Source: Phytophthora sp. 'mugwort'
Lineage: Eukaryota; Oomycota; Peronosporomycetes; Peronosporales; Peronosporaceae
Length of the DNA stretch: 64,000 nucleotides
Assembly: GCA_033558025.1 (NCBI GenBank)
Contig: JAUCEF010000007.1
Location: 3,224,001-3,288,000, forward strand
Direction of reading: 5' to 3'
Shown: piece after piece, positions 54,832 to 64,000 of the stretch
How positions within the stretch are numbered: position 1 is the first letter of the stretch
Layout of the letters: each line of letters opens with the position of its first letter
Notes under the pieces: generated by a model
Told to the model about the DNA's origin: nothing
What the model saw: the letters and a program-made list of their open reading frames with translations, nothing else
The model's database searches: none
Program-made: the position numbers and the translations under genes

Positions 54832-55033
54832 TGTTCAAACCTTTGGATCCCCACTCTAATCGCCACTAAAACTGCGAATGTACATTTCATCCAATCACGT
54901 AAGCTTCAGCCGTGTGATTGGTCCACGAATCGGACTTTAGTTTCATCCAATCACATCACTGCACGAAGGGCGGATCAGATGGCAGTCGCGCCGCAACGTC
55001 GACGAGCTCCATCACTTCCGATCGCGTGTCGCT
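54832..55033. promoter_or_regulatory. bidirectional promoter with repeated CCAAT element
   Basis: 202 bp between divergent starts. TTTCATCCAATCAC occurs twice in the same direction (54885-54898 and 54941-54954), with an inverted GTGATTGG between (54914-54921). Repetition of the 14-mer is beyond chance and suggests NF-Y-type binding; activity is inferred. Confidence 0.65.
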
Positions 55034-56288
55034 ATGAACGGCTTCGACTCGTTCTTCCCAAGCAACTCCGCTCCGCGCAATCCGTACTATCGCCACTCAC
55101 AGGCGCGGCGGCCGCGAGCATCCACGAGCGACCGTTTATTCGTGCTGGTGGGAACTATCGTGGTCTTCATGCTCTTTCTAGGTTACCAGAGCGTCCGAGG
55201 CGTGGCGCCGCTGGGCGGTAGTCCTGCGTCCATTGAGCAGCAGGCAGAGGCTGCGGCTACCTTGTCGGGCAATGAGAACCGGCCGAGACTACGCGCGGCG
55301 ACGGCGGTGAAGGGGACGGAGCCGGATAATGAGACACAACCGGATCAGACGTTGAGCTCCTCGCCGCTGAGTCTCAAGATCATGACCTTTAACTTGAGAT
55401 TCGCCGGTACCGGCGATGGCGCCAATAGCTGGCGCTTCCGCAAAGACCATGTGGCTGATATCATCGACCGCTATCACCCCGCCATCATGGGCACGCAGGA
55501 GGGACTAAAAGCGCAGCTGGCGGAGCTGGAGGTGAGGAGAGGAGAGCAGTAAGAGAGGTAGCTTTTGAATGGCCCAGTGTGCTGATGGCTGTCGGTGCTT
55601 TTGGTTGTTATAGAGCTTGCTGAAGCACCCGTACGAACGCTTCGGCGTCGAGCGCGAGGAGAACGGCGAGTTCGAGCAGATTTTCTATGATGCAGCCGTG
55701 CTAGAGCGTCTGGATGTCGGAAACTTCTGGCTCTCGGAGGAACCAGACACGCCTGGTACGCAGGGTTGGGACGCTGCGTGTGTGCGTATGGTGACGTGGG
55801 GCAAGTTTCTTCTGCGCGCTACGAAGCAGGAGCTCTTTGTCTTTAACACGCAGCTGGATCACGTGGGTCCGAAGTCACGCGAGGAAGGGTCGACACTACT
55901 TTGGGACCGCATTCAGCAGATTGCAGGTGATGCCCCACTCTTCCTCATGGGCGATTTTAACACGTACCGTCACACTACCACGTACAGCTATTTTACATCC
56001 CAAGAAGGTGGACCTCAGCTTCGTGAAGCATGGCCTGAAGCAGCGAAACAAATTGGTGATGTGTCGTACACATACCACGGCTGGGCTGGCGTTAAGAATG
56101 ACGGCGAGAAGACGGCAGTTCGAGCTGCAAACCACATTGACTGGATCTTCTACCGTCCACAGATGACGGTGCTGACGACGGAGGTCATCACTGAAGATCG
56201 TAAGGGCCGCTACCCGTCGGACCACTACCCAATTCAAGCTGAAGTGTTATTTCCTAGCCCAGCAGACTTGCCACCCCCACGAGCTTAG
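55034..56288 (+). CDS. membrane-anchored endonuclease/exonuclease/phosphatase-family enzyme
   Basis: Exons 55034-55531 and 55614-56288 join in phase (390 aa). A short basic cytoplasmic N-terminus and one helix (RLFVLVGTIVVFMLFLGY, residues about 36-53) suggest a signal anchor. The catalytic domain starts at about residue 116 with MTFNLRF, then GTQEGL (catalytic Glu), VFNTQLDHVG, LMGDFNTYRHT (Asp/Asn), IDWIFY and YPSDHYPI (the SDH triad). All active-site residues are present. Family members of this size hydrolyse phosphodiesters or phosphomonoesters such as nucleic acids, sphingomyelin or inositides; the substrate cannot be told. AATAAA-like repeats follow the stop at about 56299. Confidence 0.85.
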
Positions 56289-56383
56289 TCGACATAAGAA
56301 TAAAATAAAATAAAAATATGTCAACGTGGCTAGATCGACCTGAACGACTGCGAGGGGAAAATTATTGGTGAGTTATAGGCGGC

Positions 56384-57760
56384 TTAAGCTGCTGAGGTAT
56401 AGCATTTCACGGGCTGTCCCGGTCCGTGTCGTAGGATGACCGAGTCCAGCGCAACGCTTTCGTATCCGCGTGTGAAATCTCCTAGAATCCGAAGTGCCGA
56501 GAGTCCTGAAAGCACGCTCACAAACTCGCACTGCGTAGGTGGTGACCATGACAAGATGATGTTCTTTGGGTCCTTGATCCAACCGGCAAGCTCATTTAGC
56601 GGCAATTTGAACTGCGTGATAGCCCCATCGTACGAAAAGACTGGGCTTAGCGGCAATGCCAGTGTGATTCCTGTAAATTGAGCACAGGTCGCACACTCCA
56701 GCTCGACGAGGTGTCCCGAGCCTGCAAGGTTGAGGTTTGCAGCATCAAAACTGCCTTCTGCAGATGAAAGCACGAAGTCTAGCGAGCCACCATAGGAAGA
56801 CCACTGGTTTCCGAGGAACTTGGGCGGGGCGGTGAAATACCAAAGCATGGAATCGTCGCCAGTGTCATCACGACGGTGAATGACAGCATCGAGGCCATAG
56901 ATGTAGTAGCTTAACTGCACTCCACGCGAAATTGGCTGGAAGTGGGGTCTTGAATCGGCCCCTGCCCCGTTCGACAAGATCCCCCAATTGTCGATATCGA
57001 TATCGAACGTGCTTGACACAAGCGCATCGCTCGTAGTGATCACGATAAGACCTTCGTTCGATGTGGTCACCCCATCCGTGACCGTGTAGCGAAACTCTGT
57101 GTACTTCATGAGCACCAATGTAACATTGTTAACAAACAGCTTTACCTTCGATTGGTGTTTTTTATCTCTTACCTTATTGTCTCTTCGGGGACCTCCGAAC
57201 GGTGGACGCCGAAATACGATCCGGTTGTTAGACCCCGTGACGGTCATGGGCACCGTCGCTATTGGTGATGTAGCACGCTTTGGCTCATAGCTACAAGCAA
57301 AAATAGAATCAGGTTAGTTGATCCAGTCCTCATTAAATGCAGCGTCGAGGCGTACCCGTATTCACTGAAGATGTCCGAGAGCTGGTAGATTTCTCCGTTG
57401 AGTGGGAGCGACGTGATCGTGTATGTCAACTAAAAAAAACACGAGTGTCACAAATCAGTCAGCGTATGTGACTATGTGCCAACGTTTGCTACTGCCGATA
57501 CCTTTGCGCCATCGTAGTTGAAGCCCTTGAGATACAACACTTGCTCCGCTCCAGGGTCGACGTGATATACCAAATTCCGTGCGATTAAGGTCTGACTGTG
57601 TCAGCAAATATTCCGAACACGAACCAGTGAATACCAACGACGAGCTCGCAAGTCAAAAGCACACATCCTGAGCTTTCTGTGTTTACCTTACGGCATAGGC
57701 CGATGTCACGCACAGCACTAGGGCGTGAAACAGCAGTGCCGAAGTCCACCCTCGACTCAT
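56384..57760 (-). CDS. secreted protein with laminin-IV (B) domain
   Basis: Five exons join in phase: 57760-57687, 57595-57502, 57429-57356, 57290-57173, 57103-56384 (359 aa). Exon 1 encodes a signal peptide (MSRGWTSALLFHALVLCVTS). Next is a cadherin- or Ig-like bacterial-type repeat (LTYTITSLPLNGEIYQ ... FRYTVTDGVTTSNEGLIVI). The C-terminal 220 residues resemble a laminin IV type A domain: NWGILSNG, then LWYFTAPPKFLGNQWSSYGG, LDFVLSS, and FKLPLNELAGWI. In animals that domain is found in laminins and perlecan; in oomycetes it occurs in cell-surface or secreted proteins of unknown role. No C-terminal anchor is seen. Confidence 0.75.
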
Positions 57761-57913
57761 GCTTAAATGTATACCGTCGTTTCAAGATTTTAATTGAGGC
57801 AGGTGCCCTTTCAGTCAAACGGTCGCCGTGGCAATTGTATCTTGCATCTGAAGTTGTAAATGGTACTCTATTTGCTTTCCAAACAAGAAAACAATTGGTG
57901 TGGTGCTGCTACT

Positions 57914-59504
57914 TCATGCGTCCTTCTGGACCTCGCCTAGAACCTTCTTAAGCATTTTGATGATCGCGTTGGCAGTGGCCTCGTTGCGAGGCACCCCACG
58001 ACCGACCATGTACATTTCAGCGAGGTTCTTCCACGCCTCCATGGAGTCTCGGTCAGCAGCCTCTTGGTAGTACATGAAAGCCTTCTTAAAGTCTTGCTCC
58101 ACGCCAATGCCGTTGTAGTAAAGAGCACCAAGACAGCAAAACGCGTCGGCGTGTCCTTGCTCCGCTGCGACCATGTAGAATCTGTGCGCTTGCTCGTAGT
58201 CTTGGTCAAATCCATCAGTGCCGTGGAAGTAAATGTCGGCCATACAGAAGAACGCGTCCGCGTCGCCAGCTTCCATCGCTTTGTCCAGGTATTCCAGGAA
58301 CTTAGCACGGTCCGCAGTAAAATCGTTGGCTTCATCACCCGAGCGATAGAGTTGCGCCAGGTAGTACAAAGCAGCTGAGTGACCCTTGCTGGCCGCCATC
58401 TCAATGAGCATCCGTCCACTGGTGAAGTTCGGCTCAATTTCTAGGTCCTTGTCGCCCTGATGCAGCAGCATTCCCATGAAAAACTGGGCCGACACATCCC
58501 CCACCTCTGCAGCACGGGTGAAGAACGGGATAGACGCACACTTATTGCCCGGGAACGGTGGTTCAGCATGCTGTACGCCTTCGAACAGCATCACTCCGAG
58601 GTTGTACAGCGCATCTGGGTGCGGGTTCTCGTTCTTTGTCACGCGTGTATACCAGGCACTGGCCTCCAGTGCCATCGGCGGGTCATGGCTCAGACACAAA
58701 TTGCCGAGCTGTACATGAGCATCTCGGTTTCTATTATCGGCGGCACGGCGCAGCCACTCCACTGCCTTCGTCGTGTCCATTTGCGTCTTGGCAATGTCCG
58801 TGTGGTCCTCATTGCCATTCTCAAGCAGCGGCTCCAGCTTCGACGTTGGGTCTAGCAGGAGTTCCACCGTCTTGCCGAACGCACGGTCCAGCTCACCTGC
58901 CGTAGCGTGCTGAACGACTGACGCAGTACCAGTCGAGGGCGCTGCTTTGGTCTGTTTCTTGCGCTTCTGCTCCATGAGGTACTTCTTGTATGCGGCACGA
59001 GCACTCTTCCGAATCTCCTTGATGTCCTTGGCGTCGTCCGGACGCCCTGAGCGTTGGCGATTGGCCTCGGCGTCGCGAATGAGCTCCTTGTTCTTGCGCT
59101 GTGCCTCGTCCTCCTCCTCTTCTTCCTCTTCGTTCAGCAGCAGCGAGCCCAGCAGGTACTGCGCGTCAGCGATGTTGGCGTGCGCCGCCGCGCCGAGGTA
59201 GCCCATGGCCTGCTGCAGATCATCGCCATCCAGCAGTGATTTCGCTTTCTCAAACGCTTCATACGCCTGCAGTCAACAGCAAAGAATCAGCCACAGCACA
59301 AATAAATAACCCACACACATAGCTGAACCAACTGAGGCGGAGGAGACGCACCTCTTTCTCGCTGATTGTGGAGCTGAAAGCGCGCGCACCAATTGCCATG
59401 CGCTGTCGAGCAACCATCAGCGCTCGGCCACTGACGACCACATGTCCACGGCCGCTGGAGGCCAACGCCGCCGCTGCAACTCGTCGTCCAACTCGCCGCA
59501 TCAT
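57914..59504 (-). CDS. Sel1/TPR-repeat protein, probably mitochondrial
   Basis: Exons 59504-59352 and 59266-57914 join in phase (501 aa). The N-terminus is basic, Ala/Ser/Arg-rich and ends ARAFSST, as in mitochondrial presequences. A charged coiled-coil stretch with an EEEEEEEDE run follows. The C-terminal 270 residues are Sel1-like repeats (ADAFFCMADIYFHGTDGFDQ, ADAFCCLGALYYNGIGVEQD, MEAWKNLAEMYMVGRGVPRN). Sel1 repeats are protein-binding scaffolds; partners unknown. Divergent from the EGF-repeat gene over 120 bp containing an inverted CCAAT (GATTGGA at about 59584). Confidence 0.8.
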
Positions 59505-59624
59505 GATGAACTGTGCAATTGCGACTTGTGTGGCTGCGCTGAGACGCGATGTTCAATACATAACATTGGTGTGGTCCACGACTGATTGGATCATGAAGCG
59601 GCGTAACGTTGCCATTTAGCAACG

Positions 59625-62356
59625 ATGAATCGCTCTCGATTCCTTAGCTTCGCTATAGTGGTCACTGTAATGCTATTGGAGTGGCAGTATGTGCATGCAG
59701 ATTGTCCCAACACTTGCAGCGGCCATGGCACGTGCACAACCAAGGGCAACGGCTACTTCTGTTTGTGCTACAAAGGTTTCACAGGCGGCGACTGCTCTCA
59801 GCGTGCGTTTTGGTGCCAATAGCAAACTAAACTACTACGAGGTTTTGCTCATGTCTCGCATTGTGTATGATGTTTGGATTGTCATGATATGCTGAATTGA
59901 ACGCAGGGACTTGTCCTACTGGACCCGCGTGGAACGACCTCGCGGTTGCTACTGACCGCGCTCATCAACCAGCGGTATGCTCGAATCGTGGAAGTTGCGA
60001 CGTCGCCACCGGATTGTGTACCTGTGACGTCGGCTTCTCCGGTCTTACATGCAACCGAAGTACGTGGAGATATATTAGAGGACAGTGTTTTCGTCTTTAA
60101 GATCTCACCCGCGTTGAATGACAATGGGTGTAGTGAGCTGTCCGAACGATTGCGGTAAGCACGGCGAGTGTCATTCCATGAAACTCCATGCACAGCGCAA
60201 GGACAAAGGATTACCGCCTGCGGTTGCCTATGACGCTGTTTGGGATAGCGAAATGGTGCATGGCTGCGTTTGTGAAGAAGGATACGGAGGCGGTGATTGC
60301 TCTGATCGTAAGCCTCTTTGTTGTCATGAGCTTTATCTCGGCATATGCTGACAAATGTCATCTGGGTTTTGTCAAATAAGGTATGTGTGCCACTGGTGAC
60401 GATCCGCTTACTGGGGCTTCAACAGATACGCTATTTGGGTTTCAGAAGAACGAGAAGCAAACTGTATATTGTGCAGCTACGGTGCGTGCTTTCGCACTGT
60501 TAAACTTAACTCGTAAACGTCCTAATATGCTGGGTATGTGAATTTCACTAGAGTGGAACACTAACTCTATCGTTTCGAAGCCAAACGACAGCCCGTATAG
60601 ACGCCCTAGACAACGCTGATGCCGTGAGAAAGAAACTCAATGTCCGTGAATTTTTTGTAGATTGGGTAGTATTTTATTTCTAAGATTGACTGACCATTGC
60701 CTTATGCTATTTTTTGCTTTGTCTTGCCTAGGCCTTACATACTCTCCAAAATGTAAACGTACTCTTTGGTGGTACTACCACTACAATGTGCACTGCAGAC
60801 GGCAACATGGTTACTGTCGAGTTCACACAAGACTTTGGACCGTAAGTCTGACTTTTATGTTATTTTGCTACCCACGTACTGAGCTCAACTTCATCCTCAC
60901 TTCTGTTTTGTTGTTGTTGTTTTTTGCCGTCTGATGTCTAGTTTGCCTCTGCTAGTGGGAGATTCGTCTCTGTTAGTGCACGCAGGAATCGGAATGACGC
61001 CACAACTGACAATTTCGAAGGCTGAGGTCGGATCCAAGGAAAATGAAGCATGTTCCAACCGCGGTCGATGCGATTTAACTTCTGGAGTTTGTACCTGCTA
61101 TGTGGGCTACACAACAAGTAACGGAATGGGCAGTCCAGGCGATCGTGGTGACTGTGGTGCCACCGACTCGACCATCATCGCATGTCCGGTATATACAATA
61201 ATTCCTTGTCCACCTAGCGCTTATGAGTCGCTAACAATGTTATTGTGGGGCAGGGTGAGATAGCTTGCAGCGGTCATGGCTATTGCTCGGGGGCACCCCA
61301 GTTCCGCTGTTTCTGTGTAGCTGGATTTACCTCTGGGGATTGCTCTGTGCGAACTTGTCCAGAAGGAATTGCCTGGTTCGACACACCAACAGCAGATAAC
61401 CGGGCCCACTCGATGGCGGTATGTTCAGGAATCGGTGTGTGTGATGTTTCACTTGGTGAGTGCACGTGTCCGCCACCATTTGAGGGTGCTGCCTGTGAGC
61501 GGCTTATGTGTCCTCCAGGTTCAGATCCTGTGTGCAACGGACACGGTCGGTGCCTCACAATGGCTGAGCTTGCGTTAGAAGCTCGCAATAATCTTGGTGA
61601 CCTGCTAAGTATTACATACGGGAACACGCCAAATGATCCGCGTACGTGGGACTTCAATAAGATCCAAGGCTGCATCTGCGATGAAGGGTTCGAGGGACAT
61701 GACTGTGCGCGGCGCTCATGCCCACGCGGGGACGACCCACGCACAACTGGCCAGGCGCGTGAAGTGCAGACGATTCGCTGCGTTTACACGGCACCAACCA
61801 CATTTACGCTCAGCTTCCGTGGCAAAGTCTCAGCCTTGCTGTCGTCGAACATGTTAGCAGCGGATTTGCATGCTGCACTCGTTACCGTTCCGACTATTGG
61901 TCAAGTTCTCGTCTCGTACTCTGCAGGGACCAATAGCGGTGCCTGCACCCTCAGTAGTCAACCAGCAAACACGATTTCCATCACGTTTGTCTCAGCTTTG
62001 GGGGATCTGCCACCTCTGCAAGTGAATGCAGACCGCAACACAGTTTTGCTGCCTGTATTTACGATCAACAGCGATGGGATAAGCGGCTCGGTTCGTGGCA
62101 CCAACGAGAATGCGGAATGCTCTAACAAGTACGTTTATTTAAAAAAAATGTTGGCCGAACCACAATTTTTCGTGCTAATTGCTATCAATTTGTTCACTTG
62201 TCTGCTTGAAGTGGTCTTTGCGACTATAGCACAGGTACATGCCAGTGCTTCGACGGCATGGCAACAAGCAATGGTCTCGGCGGATTGGGGCTCCGAGCAG
62301 ACTGTGGCTACCTCGTTCCTGAGACCGTCCGACTGGCAGATATATCGGAAATCTAG
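59625..62356 (+). CDS. secreted EGF/tenascin-type repeat protein
   Basis: Nine exons join in phase: 59625-59802, 59907-60059, 60134-60307, 60381-60481, 60552-60641, 60732-60841, 60942-61188, 61254-62128, 62212-62356 (690 aa). A signal peptide (about residues 1-25, cut before DCPNTC) precedes at least seven EGF-like units (CSGHGTCTTKGNGYFCLCYK, CSNRGSCDVATGLCTCDVGF, CGKHGECHSM, CSNRGRCDLTSGVCTCYVGY, CSGHGYCSGAPQFRCFCVAG, CSGIGVCDVSLGECTCPPPF, CNGHGRC). Two insert domains (TLTLSFRSQTTARIDAL..., TFTLSFRGKVSALLSS...) lie between EGF units and resemble each other. No membrane anchor is found at the C-terminus. Such proteins are frequent in oomycetes and may serve adhesion or flagellar surface; the role is inferred. 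Confidence 0.85.
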
Positions 62357-62573
62357 CACCAGACAAACACAAGCTTTTGTATTTTCGAAAAGCGCAAATG
62401 GATGATGTATTTCTTTCGCGCCACTCGCAATTATTACAGCTAGGATAGATAGGTATGGAAAGACATACACACGCCTATGGTGCCCCCAGCCGGTAGTCGT
62501 GGTTTTCAGCTCGCCGTTCGCGCCGTCAGGGACTTCCCTTCTACTTGCTACTGTTCTCTGTACGGGATCATGC

Positions 62574-64000
62574 TCAATTGGTAGCAGTTACCTCGTCCCA
62601 TTCGTACCCGAGCACGCGCGCCATGAAGCCCGACTTGGATTCCTTCTGAGCCGACCGCATCTTAAACACGGCGTGACACGTACGGCACACGCGTTGTGGG
62701 TCTTTCACCTGCTTACCGACATTAGTCGTGCGTCCAGGGAATTCCTTGGGGAATCGGTGCATCTCCACCGTGAATGCTGAGCAGTCTGAACAGCATACCC
62801 GTCCGCAGTGGCGGCAGTGATGACGGCGATTACCAAACTTAAAGTTTGACCCACACAGCATACATGACCGGCGCTCCTTCTCGTCAATCCACGTGGGTGG
62901 CTGTGTGATCGCGCTAAATAGTTTCTTCAAAAACTTCTTGTTTGCCACCTCAATCACCATACGTCCCTTGGCGTCAGGTGCGTTCAATGACGCACCATGC
63001 TTGATCAGTGCACAGGCGATATCAATTAGTTCACGCTCTACAGCAACGTGCAGAAGTGTAGATCCATCGGCAAGCTGGATGTTTGGGTCCGCTCCTCTTG
63101 TGAGGAATAACTCCGTGATGGCAGGATCCGTCTGGCGAGTCGTCATGATGTGAACCACCAACGGGCTTTGGAATCGGGCATTCACCTTATCCACTTCAGC
63201 CCCGTGTTTGATCAAGTAATCCACCAGTCGGTATCCGTTCTTGCGATCACGAGACACAGCAAAGTGAAGTGCATTGTTCTCGTTGCGGTCAGTGAGAAGG
63301 ATCAAATCATGGATATCTTCGGACTTGCACAGCTCCATGACAATCTGATACTGACCCTTACGCACGGCCAAGTGCAGCGCAGTCTGGTGGTGCTTGAGTT
63401 CACGGAACAGCACATCCGCCTTGAAGTGAAGCAGCAGCTTGACAGTCTTGGCGTCACCGCGGTCCACAGCGTTGATCAAGGCAGTTCGGCCATCCGCGTT
63501 AACAATGTTAGGCGTGCAACCAGCTTCCAGCAACATTCGGGAAATGCGCGGGTCCTTAGCCAAGTGCAGTGGTGTGTTGCCATCGTCGTCCTGAACAAGG
63601 ACGTCGGCCTCCCAGTCCAAAAGGATGCCTACCACCTCAACGTTTTGGTAAAGTGACGCAGTGTGGAGCGGAGTGCGGCCACGACGATTGCGGGCATTGA
63701 TGTCCGAGCCGTTTTGAAGCAGCTTCAGCACATCTTGCTCGTTGCAGCAGTTCGCGGCCACGTGCAGCACTGTATCACCGGGATCCATTGCCACCTGACG
63801 AGAGGTATTCGGCATCGCGTAATCATCGTCACCGTATTCCTTGGTAAAACGGAAGCGAGACACGGCGCGACTGCCACGACTCTCGTCCGAGTTCCGTGAG
63901 TTCCTAACGAACTTCATTGACGAACCGCGGTCTCCGTCGGACGAGTCATCCGAAACTGGATCTGATGACGCTGATTGGGCAGTGAGGCGGTTTTGTTCCT
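62574..64000 (-). CDS. ankyrin-repeat FYVE zinc-finger protein (partial, runs off the edge)
   Basis: 447 aa from the ATG at 63917, but the frame stays open for 27 more codons to the window end, so the true start may lie outside. About nine ankyrin repeats (GDTVLHVAANCCNEQDVLKL, GRTPLHTASLYQNVEVVGIL, QTALHLAVRKGQYQIVMELC, GSTLLHVAVERELIDIACAL) precede a C-terminal FYVE finger. The finger has eight Cys/His ligands, the RRHHCRHCG ligand motif for PI3P and a closing RVCRTC. The WxxD position reads WIDE. FYVE proteins bind PI3P on endosomes; the ankyrin part would hold a partner. The combination is typical of oomycetes. No intron is seen in the part present. Confidence 0.88.
   Translation of the reverse strand, partial: EQNRLTAQSASSDPVSDDSSDGDRGSSMKFVRNSRNSDESRGSRAVSRFRFTKEYGDDDYAMPNTSRQVAMDPGDTVLHVAANCCNEQDVLKLLQNGSDINARNRRGRTPLHTASLYQNVEVVGILLDWEADVLVQDDDGNTPLHLAKDPRISRMLLEAGCTPNIVNADGRTALINAVDRGDAKTVKLLLHFKADVLFRELKHHQTALHLAVRKGQYQIVMELCKSEDIHDLILLTDRNENNALHFAVSRDRKNGYRLVDYLIKHGAEVDKVNARFQSPLVVHIMTTRQTDPAITELFLTRGADPNIQLADGSTLLHVAVERELIDIACALIKHGASLNAPDAKGRMVIEVANKKFLKKLFSAITQPPTWIDEKERRSCMLCGSNFKFGNRRHHCRHCGRVCCSDCSAFTVEMHRFPKEFPGRTTNVGKQVKDPQRVCRTCHAVFKMRSAQKESKSGFMARVLGYEWDEVTATN

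Noticed and set aside
1..64000. CRISPR arrays, bacterial operons, tRNA or rRNA genes
   Set aside because: No regularly spaced repeats, no ribosome binding sites, and introns throughout. I noticed no tRNA cloverleaf, but a covariance-model search was not possible here.

Overview
The window looks like nuclear DNA of an oomycete, most probably Phytophthora or a close relative; I cannot name the species. The reasons are compact genes with few, short GT-AG introns (about 50-110 bp), GC-rich codon use, many divergent gene pairs sharing 120-250 bp promoters, secreted cystatin-like (EPIC-type) proteins, flagellar genes (a MAK-type kinase and a DRC10-like protein), FYVE-ankyrin and EGF-repeat proteins, and hAT, PIF/Harbinger, piggyBac, Tc1/pogo and Gypsy element remains.

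Layout. 1-5.3 kb: a secreted Thr/Pro-rich protein gene cut by a stop, then a degenerate hAT element that ends in an inverted-repeat hairpin and a tandem 140-bp repeat. 5.6-19.1 kb: a gene island with a RIX1/PELP1-like ribosome assembly factor, a NIPA-type Mg transporter, a MAK/ICK-type kinase, Tim10, an LRR-FAM194 protein and a run of three cystatin-like, membrane-anchored genes. 19.3-42.1 kb: a repeat island holding a 576-bp TA-flanked MITE, a decayed purple-acid-phosphatase-like gene, pogo, Harbinger and piggyBac remains, a 7.3-kb Gypsy element with intact LTRs and a 5-bp target duplication but no reverse transcriptase core, and a Tc1-like scrap. 42.3-64 kb: a second gene island with DRC10-like, TTC1, WDR5-like, PWP2, RPC6, a C2H2 factor, TMEM209-like, an exo/endonuclease/phosphatase family enzyme, a secreted laminin-IV protein, a mitochondrial Sel1 protein, a secreted EGF-repeat protein and a FYVE-ankyrin protein that runs off the right edge.

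Functionally, the islands mix housekeeping (RIX1-like and PWP2 for ribosome assembly, RPC6 for Pol III, Tim10 for mitochondrial import, WDR5-like for chromatin) with zoospore flagellum genes and cell-surface or secreted proteins. The cystatin-like cluster abuts the repeat island, as is usual for fast-evolving host-interaction genes in oomycetes. Exon joins given below were worked out by hand from splice consensus, reading phase and family similarity; there is no transcript evidence.
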